Assembly: GCA_021325275.1 (NCBI GenBank)
Contig: JAJPHL010000012.1
Span: 1-64,000 of the forward strand
DNA length: 64,000 bases
DNA from: Terriglobia bacterium
Lineage (GTDB): Bacteria; Acidobacteriota; Terriglobia; JAJPHL01
Direction: 5' to 3'
The position numbers and the translations under genes were made by a program. Shown here piece after piece: positions 25,038 to 32,987 of this stretch (positions are counted from its first letter, which is position 1; each line of letters begins with the position of its first letter). The notes under the pieces were generated by a model. The model made no database searches, had not been told where the DNA came from, and worked only from the letters and a program-made list of their open reading frames with translations.

Positions 25038-25109
25038 TTGGAAATCTCCGGAACTTTCCCCGCCCGCCACCGTAATAAGCATTGAACCGCTTAAGGAGGT
25101 TCAATCGCC

Positions 25110-25730
25110 ATGACCAAGAAACTTCTGCTGCCGCTGCTGCTCTCGTCCACATTCGTCTTCGCCGATTCCTGGCTACACGTCAAAGTCGACAATAGCGAAG
25201 GTGACAAGGAACACGTTCGCGTGAACGTCCCGTTGTCGCTGGCCGAAAAGGTGCTCCCTGCGATCCAGGTGAATAAGATCCACCAAGGCAAGCTGCAACT
25301 GAATCACGAAAACGTGAGCGTCGATCCGCGCGCGCTCGTCGACGCCGTGCGTCACACGGCCGACGGCGTGTTTGTCACCGTCGACAGCGATCAGCAGAAG
25401 GTGCGCGTGGCCAAAGAAGGCGGCTACCTCGTTGTGCAAGTGCGTCCCGGCCCCAACGCCGGCAAGGACGCCGATAGAGCGAAGGAAAAAGAGAAAGAAA
25501 GCGATTCCCGCAGCCGCAAGCATCATCAAATGGACAAATCCACCGAAAACGTCGACGTGCGCCTGCCGCTCGACGTGGTGGAAGCGCTGCTCTCGGGCGG
25601 CCGCGATGAGCTCGACTTAGGCGCGGCGCTGAAAGTCCTCTCGTCGCACAAGGATCTGGCGCTCGTCACCGTAAACGACAAGTCGCAAACCGTGCGCATC
25701 TGGATCGACGACAAGAGTTCGTCCGAGTAA
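25110..25730 (+). CDS. Secreted protein with two SHOCT-like-associated domains
   Basis: A 206-residue protein with a signal peptide (KKLLLPLLLSSTFVFADS), a first domain (about 22-115), a charged Lys/Glu linker (about 120-145) and a second shorter copy (about 146-206). Both copies contain VRVNVPLSLAEKVL / VDVRLPLDVVEALL and end in VTVDSDQQKVRV / VTVNDKSQTVRIW. The same signature occurs in the protein at 19028-19513. GGAGGT lies 10-15 bases upstream of the ATG. It is probably periplasmic; the role is unknown. Confidence 0.7.
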   Translation: MTKKLLLPLLLSSTFVFADSWLHVKVDNSEGDKEHVRVNVPLSLAEKVLPAIQVNKIHQGKLQLNHENVSVDPRALVDAVRHTADGVFVTVDSDQQKVRVAKEGGYLVVQVRPGPNAGKDADRAKEKEKESDSRSRKHHQMDKSTENVDVRLPLDVVEALLSGGRDELDLGAALKVLSSHKDLALVTVNDKSQTVRIWIDDKSSSE

Positions 25731-25805
25731 AACGCCGGCGGCCAGAGCGCAGCGCGTTGGCGCAGCGTAGCGGAGCGCGCGAAGCGATCAAAAAGGAGAT
25801 TCGCC

Positions 25806-26279
25806 ATGATCATGCCAATGTTAGGAAAGGGCGCGGCCATTCTTGGTGGAGCCGTGTTGCTCTGCGGTGCGGCCGCCTACAGCGCCGGCGTAGTTTGCGT
25901 CGACGTGCAAGAGAAGAAGCCGGGCGGCCATCACATTTTCTTGCCGCTGCCGGCGCTCGCCGGACCCGCGGCGCTGGCGTTGATTCCCGCGCATCACATG
26001 CACATGCCTATCAACGATCGCCGCGAAGCGAGCCAGATATTGCCCGCCGTGGAGATCGCCGCCCAGGAATTGGAACGCTGTCCAGACGGTACGCTGGTGG
26101 AAGTGGAAAGCGCGCACGAAACCGTTCATATCAAGAAAGACGGCGGCTATCTCACCATCGACGTCGACGATCCGAACGAAACGGTGCACGTCGCCGTTCC
26201 CCTGCGAATCGTGGGCACGATGGCGGGGCAGATCGCGCGGCGCGCCGAGCAACAGCGCGGATCCGATCCGTCGATTTAA
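25806..26279 (+). CDS. Membrane-anchored paralogue of the preceding protein
   Basis: A 157-residue protein with an N-terminal hydrophobic anchor or signal (about 10-28, AAILGGAVLLCGAAAYSAG). A divergent domain follows with HHIFLPLPALAGPAAL, VEVESAHETVHIKKDGGYLT and VHVAVPLRIVGTMAGQIAR, comparable to the preceding protein. The strong ribosome-binding site AAGGAG lies ahead of the ATG at 25806. Seventy-five bases separate the genes, so they may be one operon. No function is known. Confidence 0.65.
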   Translation: MIMPMLGKGAAILGGAVLLCGAAAYSAGVVCVDVQEKKPGGHHIFLPLPALAGPAALALIPAHHMHMPINDRREASQILPAVEIAAQELERCPDGTLVEVESAHETVHIKKDGGYLTIDVDDPNETVHVAVPLRIVGTMAGQIARRAEQQRGSDPSI

Positions 26280-26305
26280 TCCGCGACCTGCGTTAAACTG
26301 GGCGC

Positions 26306-26593
26306 GTGGGAGACTCATCCGCCCTTCCGAAGCCGCGCTGCGATTTTTTCTCCGACACCGACCCGGCGGCGCTCGAAGTCTTTATCGACCTGCAGCGCAA
26401 AATGGAGCCATGGCAGAAAATGGCCATGGTCTTCGGTTCGATCCGCATGACGGGCGCTCTCACCGAGGCGCTGATTCGTCAGGAACACCCCGAGGCCAGC
26501 GATCGCGAAATCTTCCTGCGTGTTGCGGCGCGCCACCTGAGCCGCGATCTCATGATCAAGGCTTACGGCTGGGATCCCGAAGCCCATGCTTGA
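26306..26593 (+). CDS. Small conserved protein of a nucleotidyltransferase pair
   Basis: A 95-residue helical protein starting at GTG 26306. Features include DPAALEVFIDLQRKMEPWQK, a central acidic helix and EIFLRVAARHLSRDLMIKAY. Small proteins of this kind are commonly encoded immediately before a nucleotidyltransferase-like protein, as here (8-base overlap). It may be an antitoxin-like partner, but the biochemical role is unknown. Confidence 0.7.
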   Translation: MGDSSALPKPRCDFFSDTDPAALEVFIDLQRKMEPWQKMAMVFGSIRMTGALTEALIRQEHPEASDREIFLRVAARHLSRDLMIKAYGWDPEAHA

Positions 26594-27146
26594 TCCGCAG
26601 CAAGGCCTCCAACGGCTGACGTCGTGCTTCGACGCGTTGAACATCCCCTATTTCATCGGCGGCTCTCTCGCGAGCTCGTTGCATGGCCTGTGGCGGCAGA
26701 CTGCCGACATTGATTTGGTCGCGGATGTCCCCATGTCGAAGGTCGAAGCCCTCGCGCACGACCTTCAGGACGACTTTTACGCCGATGAGGAAATGATCGC
26801 GTCCGCGATTCTGCATGGGCGTTCCTTCAACGTGATTCATCTCCAAACAGCATTCAAGTTCGATGTGTTTCCGCTGGGCCGCGACGCTTTCAACCAGTCG
26901 CAAATGCGCCGGAGGATCCTGGTGAGCGCCGAGAAGCTGGGAGTTCCCGGCAACGTGCCGGTGGCCACGGTGGAAGACATCATGCTCGCGAAACTCGCGT
27001 GGTACAGGCAAAGTGAATCCGAGCAGCAATGGAAAGATCTTTTGGGCATGGTTCGCGCCAGACGCGAAGCTCTCGACCGAGAATACTTGAAAGAATGGGC
27101 GCGCTTCCTGCACGTGGAAGACTTGCTCGATGCCCTGCTGGCCTAA
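26586..27146 (+). CDS. Nucleotidyltransferase-superfamily protein
   Basis: A 186-residue protein with the minimal nucleotidyltransferase signature: GGSLASSLHG (about 26-35) followed by TADIDLVADV with two Asp residues, then a third acidic strand in FKFDVFPLGRD. Downstream helices (VATVEDIMLAKLAWYRQ, WKDLLGMVRARREALD) are typical of AbiEii/DUF6036-like families. With its overlapping small upstream partner it may form a toxin-antitoxin or defence-like module. No HEPN partner is visible. Confidence 0.8.
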   Translation: MLDPQQGLQRLTSCFDALNIPYFIGGSLASSLHGLWRQTADIDLVADVPMSKVEALAHDLQDDFYADEEMIASAILHGRSFNVIHLQTAFKFDVFPLGRDAFNQSQMRRRILVSAEKLGVPGNVPVATVEDIMLAKLAWYRQSESEQQWKDLLGMVRARREALDREYLKEWARFLHVEDLLDALLA

Positions 27147-27233
27147 CCCTATTTCCCAGCGTCAAGCCGCAGCCATCCAAGGCGCCGTCAGGCCAGCGCA
27201 CTCCAAAGTAACGCTGGCATATACTGATTGAAT

Positions 27234-28631
27234 ATGTCGAGTGCAATGCGTGTGGGCGTCATCGGAACCGGATACGTCGGCCTCGTCACCGCGACTTGCT
27301 TGGCGGAAGCGGGACATCATCTTACCTGCGTCGACAACGATCCGCGCAAGATTCAAACGCTGCGCGAAGGCAAAATCCCCATCTACGAGCCGGGACTCGA
27401 GGAAATGGTGGCGCGCAACGTCGCGGCCGGACGCATGCGCTTCTCGGGATCCACGGCCGAAGCGGCGGCGGAAAACGAAATGCTCTTCATCGCCGTCGGG
27501 ACTCCTGGACGCGATGATGGAACGGCGGACCTATCCTTCATCGAAGCCGTTTCCCGCGAGATCGCTACGAATTTGCCGGCGGACGGCACGCGAAAAATCA
27601 TCGTCGAGAAAAGCACCGTGCCGGTGAGCACCGGCGATCGCGTGAAGCGCTCGATCCAGCGCGGATGCCGGCCGGGCGTGCAGTTCGAAGTGGTTTCCAA
27701 TCCCGAATTCCTGCGCGAAGGCTCGGCGATTCACGATTTCTTCCGCCCCGACCGCATCGTGGTGGGCGTGGAAAGCGAATTCGCGGCGGCCGCCATGCGC
27801 CGCTTGTACGAACCAATCCTCGAAGGACGCTACTTCGATCCGCCGGGATCGCGGCGGCCGGCGTGGCTCGTCACCGACGTCGCCAGCGCCGAGTTGATCA
27901 AGCACGCCTCGAATAGCTTTCTCGCGCTGAAAATTTCCTACATCAATTCCATCGCCGCGATTTGCGAACTTACCGGTGGAAACATCGAGCACGTCGCCGA
28001 AGGCATGGGCTTGGACAATCGCATCGGCCCGCAATTCCTGCGCGCGGGCTTGGGCTACGGCGGATCGTGCTTTCCCAAAGACGTCGCGGCCTTTCGCGAG
28101 ATCGCTCGCGCCGCCGGCGCCGATTTCGGAATCCTCAAGGAAGTGATGGAGGTCAACGCCGGGCAACGCAAAAAGTTTCTTCGCAAAATCGAAGAAGCGC
28201 TGTGGGTGGTGAAAGGAAAAACCGTCGCCGTGCTGGGACTCGCGTTCAAGCCGCATACCGACGACATTCGCGAAGCACCGGCGCTCGACATTCTCGCGTG
28301 GCTCGACAAGCAAGGCGCGCACATTCGCGCCTACGATCCGGCGGCGCAAGAAAACGTCCGCAAGCTTTTTCCTGGCGTCGCCTATTGCGCGTCGCCCTAC
28401 CAGGCGGCGGAGCAGGCCGACGCGCTGCTGGTGGTCACCGAATGGGATGAGTTCCGCTATCTCGATCTCAAACGCTTGCGCGAAACGATGAAACACGGAA
28501 TCATCATCGACGGCCGCAATATCTTTGATCCGCCGGCCGTTACGGAGGCGGGATTCGAGTATTTTTCGATGGGACGCCCGCCGGTACGCCCGGCAGGAAT
28601 GGAACAATCGAGTGGCAGTTCCGTATCATAA
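27234..28631 (+). CDS. UDP-glucose 6-dehydrogenase
   Basis: An enzyme of about 465 residues oxidising UDP-glucose to UDP-glucuronate with two NAD+, for envelope or exopolysaccharide precursors. The Rossmann motif GVIGTGYVGLVTA is at the N-terminus; the mid-domain has NPEFLREGSAIHDFF, and the catalytic cysteine sits in GLGYGGSCFPKD (C279 from this start). The C-terminal UDP-binding domain has LAFKPHTDDIREAP. Starts at TTG 27228, ATG 27234 or ATG 27246 are possible. A TATACT box ends 8 bases before 27234. No sugar-polymer cluster surrounds it. Confidence 0.93.
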   Translation: MSSAMRVGVIGTGYVGLVTATCLAEAGHHLTCVDNDPRKIQTLREGKIPIYEPGLEEMVARNVAAGRMRFSGSTAEAAAENEMLFIAVGTPGRDDGTADLSFIEAVSREIATNLPADGTRKIIVEKSTVPVSTGDRVKRSIQRGCRPGVQFEVVSNPEFLREGSAIHDFFRPDRIVVGVESEFAAAAMRRLYEPILEGRYFDPPGSRRPAWLVTDVASAELIKHASNSFLALKISYINSIAAICELTGGNIEHVAEGMGLDNRIGPQFLRAGLGYGGSCFPKDVAAFREIARAAGADFGILKEVMEVNAGQRKKFLRKIEEALWVVKGKTVAVLGLAFKPHTDDIREAPALDILAWLDKQGAHIRAYDPAAQENVRKLFPGVAYCASPYQAAEQADALLVVTEWDEFRYLDLKRLRETMKHGIIIDGRNIFDPPAVTEAGFEYFSMGRPPVRPAGMEQSSGSSVS

Positions 28632-28643
28632 GGTGGAGGGCAT

Positions 28644-29030
28644 ATGTTTTGCACACATTGTGGCCGGGAGGTTGTCGCGCACGCCAGTTTCTGCCCGAAT
28701 TGCGGCGGCGCGCAACCGAGTAACGTCGGTAACCGCCGAATGGTGCGGCCGATCGTTGGCCGCAAAGTTGGCGGCGTGTGCCTGGCGATCGCCAACTATC
28801 TGAGCACCGACGTTACGCTGATTCGCGTGATCGCGGTGCTGATGCTGTTGATTCCGCCGTTTCCCGCCGGATTGGTTTACGTAATCTTTTGGATCGTCGT
28901 TCCTTCGGAAGAATACGCGGCTCCGGCGCCTCCCGCGTACGCTGCAGCTCCACCGCCGGCCGGCGGAACTCCGCCGCCTCCACCCGCGCCTGCGCCGCCG
29001 TCCACGCCCGGAGCGTATCCGCAGTCCTAA
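28644..29030 (+). CDS. Zinc-ribbon / PspC-domain membrane protein
   Basis: A 128-residue protein with a double-CxxC zinc ribbon at the N-terminus (FCTHCGRE...FCPNCGGA). A PspC domain follows (about 35-92: GRKVGGVCLAIANYLSTD, one long membrane helix LIRVIAVLMLLIPP...IFWIVVP), then a Pro/Ala-rich tail. PspC domains occur in envelope-stress responses. GGAGG lies upstream of the ATG. It is between ugd and the LytS-type kinase, all on the plus strand. Confidence 0.9.
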   Translation: MFCTHCGREVVAHASFCPNCGGAQPSNVGNRRMVRPIVGRKVGGVCLAIANYLSTDVTLIRVIAVLMLLIPPFPAGLVYVIFWIVVPSEEYAAPAPPAYAAAPPPAGGTPPPPPAPAPPSTPGAYPQS

Positions 29031-29069
29031 CCGCACGCGCCTGAACCATTCGCACCTATACTGGTGAGA

Positions 29070-30380
29070 ATGGGTGTCGCCGAATCTCAATTTCAAACGC
29101 TCGGAACCTTGCTCATCAAGGTCACGATCGCGATCATCATCGCGAGCGTCTTGATCCGTTCCGCGCGTTTTCGGCAAATTGTTTTCGCGGCGCAACGCAC
29201 GGTCCGCGAGCAGATCATGCTGGGACTCTTCATCGGCCTGCCGGTGGCGTTTTTCATTTGGATGCGCACGCAGCTCGGATACCAGTTGCCCGATCTCGAC
29301 GTAGAAGGCACGCTGCTCGCCGGGACGCTCGGCGGCGGCGTGGCGGGGTTGACCGCGGGAATCGTCGCGGCGCTGCCGGCGCAATTCGCCCGCACCAGCA
29401 CCGGTTGGGAAACGCTGACGCTGCCGGTGATGATCATGATCGGACTCATCGGCAAAGGCGCGGGCGCGCTGGCGCCCGGTATCGAGCCGGTATGGCACTT
29501 TTCGCCGTTCATCGACATGAACATTTACCGGTGGGTGCGCCGGCGATTCGGCAATCCCCGCGGCGAGTGGCAATTGTTTTTCTTCCTGATGATCTGCGCG
29601 GTGGAAGCGCTGGTGATGCTGGCGGCGCGAGTTTTTCCGAACCAGCTTTTCGCGCTGCACAATCCGTCGAAGCCGATGCTCGTGGTGATTGTCGCGGGCG
29701 GCGTGGCGACGGTCGCCGTGCCGATCCGCATCTGGAACAGCATCCGCAACGAACTGAAGATCGAGGAACAGAATCGTCTGCTGATGGAATCGCGCCTGGA
29801 AGCGTTGACGCGCCAAATCAATCCGCATTTCTTGTTCAATACATTGAACTCGATTTCCTCACTCGTACGCACCGATCCCGAACTGGCGCGCGTGCTGATC
29901 CAAAAGCTTTCGAACATCATGCGCCGCCTCTTGCGGCGCGGCGAATCGATGACCTCGCTCCGCGAAGAACTCGACTTCGTCGACGACTACCTGAGCATCG
30001 AGCGCGTGCGCTTCGGCGAAAAGCTTCAAGTGATCCGCGAAGTGGACGACGCGGCGCTCGACACGCCGGTTCCCAGCATGTTGCTTCAGCCTCTGGTGGA
30101 GAATTGCATCAAGCACGGGATTCAGGAGAAAGTAGAAGGCGGCACGATCCGCATTTCCGGGTCGCGGAACGATACGCGGCTGCGCTTGGAAATCTCGGAT
30201 GACGGCCAGGGTATTCCCGAAGAAAAAATCGGCTGGATTTATGACGACGGCGTGGGATTGAACAACGTGAAGGAGCGCGTGAAAATCCTGTACGGCGCGG
30301 ATTCTGTATTCCGCGTGACATCAAAGTACGGCGACGGCACGCGCGTGGAAATCGAGCTTCCCGATTTGCCCGCAAAGTAG
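29070..30380 (+). CDS. LytS/YehU-family sensor histidine kinase
   Basis: A kinase of about 436 residues. The N-terminal part (1-235) has roughly five to six membrane segments and a short coiled stretch; the cytoplasmic part holds the His_kinase motif with the phosphorylated His in QINPHFLFNTLNSISSLV. It ends in an HATPase domain (LVENCIKHGI; DDGQGIPEEK; GVGLNNVKERV). This family pairs with LytTR response regulators; the only one in the window is 15 kb away (13208-14035). The ATG at 29070 or GTG at 29064 may be used; TATACT ends 7 bases before the ATG. Confidence 0.92.
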   Translation: MGVAESQFQTLGTLLIKVTIAIIIASVLIRSARFRQIVFAAQRTVREQIMLGLFIGLPVAFFIWMRTQLGYQLPDLDVEGTLLAGTLGGGVAGLTAGIVAALPAQFARTSTGWETLTLPVMIMIGLIGKGAGALAPGIEPVWHFSPFIDMNIYRWVRRRFGNPRGEWQLFFFLMICAVEALVMLAARVFPNQLFALHNPSKPMLVVIVAGGVATVAVPIRIWNSIRNELKIEEQNRLLMESRLEALTRQINPHFLFNTLNSISSLVRTDPELARVLIQKLSNIMRRLLRRGESMTSLREELDFVDDYLSIERVRFGEKLQVIREVDDAALDTPVPSMLLQPLVENCIKHGIQEKVEGGTIRISGSRNDTRLRLEISDDGQGIPEEKIGWIYDDGVGLNNVKERVKILYGADSVFRVTSKYGDGTRVEIELPDLPAK

Positions 30381-30388
30381 GATCGGCG

Positions 30389-30450
30389 TCCTCGCCTGTC
30401 CCTTTTCGTCGGGGACAGGCGAGGACGGGTAGTGGTGTCTTAGTGTGGAG
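30389..30450. repeat. Left inverted repeat of the 30.4-33.45 kb island, with hairpin
   Basis: A 15-16-bp perfect hairpin (GTCCTCGCCTGTCCC / GGGGACAGGCGAGGAC, 30389-30426) starts 8 bases after the kinase stop and could end its transcript. The sequence from GGACAGGCG at 30413 through GGGTAGTGGTGTCTTAGTG to about 30450 recurs in inverted orientation at 33411-33450. Confidence 0.75.
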
Positions 30451-30499
30451 ATGGTAATGGTCGGCACCGACGGGCATAGGGTAGTAAAGAAGGGCCAGG

Positions 30500-31177
30500 C
30501 TACTCTGCCAGAATCTCTTCCAGTTTATCGAGTAGTGCAAGATGTTCCGAGGTAGAGAGCGGCGCTTGGCTGTAGTACCGATTCTCGCTAAACGGAATGT
30601 TCATCCGCGATTCAAAAGTGAACCACGGCATTTTTTTGGCCGAGGTCCAGTCTGCCCTGAAAATCATCCCATCGAAACGGTACGTGTCCCGTCTGGAAGG
30701 AAACTCATTGCGACCAACAGCAGCATTGACGCACTGCTCGAACTTAGAGAGCTTTGGCCCGAATCCCTTGAGATCCGTTTCGCACTTGACAATAAGTTGG
30801 CTGACATACGCCTTCTGCCAGACCATAGACGGCTCATAGGCCAAACTAAGTTCGGCCCTTGCGCCCTCCAAGGCGTCCTGCAAAAACGCGTCCGTCGCAT
30901 CCGTCGAGGCGACAGTGTCCCCGATTAATCCATCACTGTGCGCCGTAAGCGCGACGGCTATCGTCCCGTCCTTGTACCTGAAGCGCCCGTGGCCGAAGAC
31001 GTACCCATCCTTCTTGCTCTCCTCCGTCTCAAGAAAGCTAGACGGAAACTTGGAGAAGTGGTAGCGCTTCTTGAACCACTCTCCAAGTTCGCTACTGATA
31101 TCACTACCGGCAGGATTGAGTTCCGCGATTGGAAACAGCCAGACGGAACGTGCCTTTTCGACCTGCAGCAGTTTCAT
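30500..31177 (-). CDS. Unknown third gene of a toxin-antitoxin-like operon
   Basis: A 225-residue protein that I do not recognise. It is predicted to be soluble, mixed alpha/beta, without signal peptide or membrane segment. Visible stretches are ELGEWFKKRYHFSKFPSSFL near the N-terminus, repeated acidic helices and SMVWQKAYVSQLIVKCETDL in the middle. The ATG at 31177 has AGGGGG upstream and overlaps the stop of the antitoxin gene by 4 bases, so it is co-translated as the third operon member. It could be a chaperone, modifier or effector of the module. Confidence 0.7.
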   Translation of the reverse strand: MKLLQVEKARSVWLFPIAELNPAGSDISSELGEWFKKRYHFSKFPSSFLETEESKKDGYVFGHGRFRYKDGTIAVALTAHSDGLIGDTVASTDATDAFLQDALEGARAELSLAYEPSMVWQKAYVSQLIVKCETDLKGFGPKLSKFEQCVNAAVGRNEFPSRRDTYRFDGMIFRADWTSAKKMPWFTFESRMNIPFSENRYYSQAPLSTSEHLALLDKLEEILAE

Positions 31178-31809
31178 AGAAGTCCCCCTGATGTCTTTTG
31201 CGTCCATTCCTGCTGCGATTGCCGAAAGCCTGGAAGATAGTCCTCTATGCAGACGAGGTTATCCATTGCACACTGGTCCGGTTTTTTCCCTTCGGCCGCC
31301 TCCTGGGCACTCCTTGGAGTCTGGCTAGCCCCCGTTTCACCTTGGCGTGCTTCTCTCGGAGGAATCTTGGGCGACCGGAGAACCGCAGTCAGTTTACTGT
31401 CGAAATTCAGTGCCGAAGAGTGATCCAGTTCCTCTTCAAGAATCGGTAGCTCGTCGGTAAAGCTAGGAACCTCAAGTTTCTTGGTGTCTGTGTCTACTGA
31501 TCGTTCCAATACGGTCCGAAACGATACGAAACGAACGTCAAGCCCAACCCCCAGCGCATTCGCGAGGCGCAGCAGTATTCTCAATGTTGGCTTGTTTTCG
31601 GCATTCGGGTTTTCCAATATACAGACTCGTTCTGCCGCCATTCCCTTTGCCATGCGGCCAAGGTCCCGTTGTGATAAGTCGCGTTGCTCCCTGAGCGCTC
31701 GTATCTGTGCGCAGACCGAAGCCCACACGTTTTCCTCAACGAAAGCCTCTCGGTATTCCGCATCTTTGCAGTTCTCTAGTAGGTCGCGCTTAATCAAAGC
31801 GGTGTTCAC
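31174..31809 (-). CDS. XRE-family antitoxin-like regulator with long C-terminal extension
   Basis: A 211-residue protein. A Cro/C1-type helix-turn-helix lies at about 30-90 (QIRALREQRDLSQRDLGRMA; ILENPNAENKPTLRILLRLA). The C-terminal ~110 residues are acidic and Pro/Gln/Glu-rich without a known fold. The gene overlaps the RelE/HigB-like toxin gene upstream by 20 bases and the unknown gene downstream by 4. The toxin-first order is that of higBA modules. The extension is unusually long for HigA. Confidence 0.8.
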   Translation of the reverse strand: MNTALIKRDLLENCKDAEYREAFVEENVWASVCAQIRALREQRDLSQRDLGRMAKGMAAERVCILENPNAENKPTLRILLRLANALGVGLDVRFVSFRTVLERSVDTDTKKLEVPSFTDELPILEEELDHSSALNFDSKLTAVLRSPKIPPREARQGETGASQTPRSAQEAAEGKKPDQCAMDNLVCIEDYLPGFRQSQQEWTQKTSGGLL

Positions 31810-32185
31810 AGACTCGCCTCCTAGGTTTTCCGGGGAGTGGGTTTTCCTCCATTACTTCTTTCATCCGTTTCTTCGCTGTAGCAGGTGCGCTCGGTGGGAC
31901 AAACTTGTCGTCCTTCTCTAGGGCGTGCTCCAACAAGGTAAACTGACGTGGCCCCGGCCCCCTGAAGCCGAGGAGCCTGTACTGCACGTTCATCCACAGC
32001 ACGCGAATTTCAACAATTCCAGGGTAGTCGTCCAGGTTGCTTGCTGCGGGACGAACCCATAGTTCGGTACCGGCTAGCTGTAAGAGTAATCGGTCTATCT
32101 TGGCCTTAGCCTTACGCGGAACATTTTTCACGTCGCGCAGCCAATCCCGAACAGGATTCGTGTCGCGCTCGTCAATATAGTCCAT
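31790..32185 (-). CDS. RelE/HigB-like (Gp49-type) toxin
   Basis: A 131-residue protein similar to phage Gp49/HigB-like ribosome-dependent mRNA interferases: DYIDERDTNPVRDWLRDVKN, AKAKIDRLLLQLAG, then VEIRVLWMNVQYRLLGFRG and FTLLEHALEKDDKFVPP. I chose the ATG at 32185 over one at 32206 because the predicted -10 box (32207-32202) overlaps the latter. It is the first gene of a three-gene operon with an XRE-type antitoxin and an unknown protein. Confidence 0.85.
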   Translation of the reverse strand: MDYIDERDTNPVRDWLRDVKNVPRKAKAKIDRLLLQLAGTELWVRPAASNLDDYPGIVEIRVLWMNVQYRLLGFRGPGPRQFTLLEHALEKDDKFVPPSAPATAKKRMKEVMEENPLPGKPRRRVCEHRFD

Positions 32186-32201
32186 GAAAGTCCACGAAGG
32201 G

Positions 32202-32230
32202 ATCATATGATAAAAATATCAATTTGTCAA
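32202..32230 (-). promoter_or_regulatory. Promoter of the toxin-antitoxin-like operon
   Basis: On the minus strand, TTGACA (32230-32225) and TATGAT (32207-32202) are separated by exactly 17 A+T-rich bases. This fixes the toxin start downstream of the box. A dyad AAGCC...GGCTT lies just upstream of the -35 element and may bind the XRE regulator. Confidence 0.75.
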
Positions 32231-32299
32231 GCCGTTTTCACTTGGCTTCATCAACTGACAATATTATCATCTTGTATGTATTTGGTGTAAAAGAAAAAT

Positions 32300-32338
32300 G
32301 GCCAGCTGCTCGCCCGTTGGAAGGGTGCAAAGCTGGCC
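32300..32338 (-). terminator. Rho-independent terminator of the second island operon
   Basis: An 8-bp stem GGCCAGCT/AGCTGGCC encloses a 23-base loop with an internal GCCC/GGGT pairing. On the minus strand it is followed by ATTTTTCTTTT, a good U-tract. It lies downstream of the operon ending at 32450. Confidence 0.65.
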
Positions 32339-32346
32339 GTTTATTC

Positions 32347-32430
32347 TGGCCTGTAACTCAAGTGGATAGAGTACCCGGCTGCTAACCGGGATGTCGGGAG
32401 TTTGATCTTCCCTGCGCGTTACGCCTGCCA
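32347..32430 (+). tRNA. tRNA-like sequence, probably a remnant
   Basis: The stretch has tRNA-like parts: D-stem ACTC/GAGT with a GTGG-containing loop, a 5-bp anticodon stem CCCGG/CCGGG around CTGCTAA (anticodon GCU) and a T-arm GGGAG-TTTGATC-TTCCC. The T-loop lacks the invariant C56, and the 3' side does not pair well with TGGCCTG at the 5' end. Ser(GCU) tRNAs normally have a long variable arm, missing here. I read it as a degenerate tRNA or integration-site remnant. Confidence 0.4.
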
Positions 32431-32449
32431 TGGAAGCGGGAATCACGGA

Positions 32450-32650
32450 TCACATCTGGGACCTAGGAGAGATCATATCTGCGTGAGATCCGTGAGCCTT
32501 CGAGCGTGCTGTACGGATCTCGTCAAGAGTCCGCTGCACTTGGCGGACCGCAGACATTACGTCCTTCTGCGGAACGGATCGTGAGAAAGAACCAACTTGA
32601 CCATGCACGTAGTTTTGTGCTGTTTGCCTAGTGTCCAGCTTCACCGCCAT
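32450..32650 (-). CDS. Small unknown protein of the island
   Basis: A 66-residue protein with no recognised family; the central part is helical (DVMSAVRQVQRTLDEIRTAR). A strong GGAGGACATC sequence precedes the ATG at 32650, and the gene overlaps the end of the upstream gene by 23 bases, so it is probably co-translated. It is the last gene of a three-gene operon. Confidence 0.6.
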   Translation of the reverse strand: MAVKLDTRQTAQNYVHGQVGSFSRSVPQKDVMSAVRQVQRTLDEIRTARSKAHGSHADMISPRSQM

Positions 32651-32972
32651 GATGTCCTCCTTGGACTTGCGCAGCCTTGATCGTCAGCTTAGGCTGATAG
32701 GTTTTATGTAGAATGTAGTCCGTGAAATCGGATGGCCAGTACTTTTGAGTGAGCTTCTTCTCTGCAAGGAACTCGCGCAAATGCGGATTGATCTCTACTA
32801 GGGGCACGAGGGCTTTCTTGATGTCGTCAATTGTTGGGCCGACCTCTACCTCTTGTGCCATCAGGACGCGCGCTGATTCCGCAAGCAACTCCCATTCGAC
32901 GTGGTGATCGGTGAAGAGCGTGGCGAAGCCCTTGTCTTCCAGCCTTAGACGGACGAGCTCAGTAATTGCCAT
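32628..32972 (-). CDS. Unknown soluble protein of the island
   Basis: A 114-residue protein beginning AITELVRLRLEDKGFATLF. It is rich in helices, has no signal peptide or membrane segment, and contains PTIDDIKKALVPLVEINPHL. I do not recognise it. AAGGAG lies 11 bases before the ATG at 32972, near the stop of the membrane-protein gene, so the operon is tightly packed. A GTG at 32984 is an alternative start. Confidence 0.65.
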   Translation of the reverse strand: MAITELVRLRLEDKGFATLFTDHHVEWELLAESARVLMAQEVEVGPTIDDIKKALVPLVEINPHLREFLAEKKLTQKYWPSDFTDYILHKTYQPKLTIKAAQVQGGHHGGEAGH

Positions 32973-32987
32973 TGCCGCCGCCACTCC

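Noticed and set aside
28626-29828. 400-codon minus-strand frame
   Set aside because: Antisense to PspC-like and LytS genes, both with strong motifs; composition typical of a shadow.
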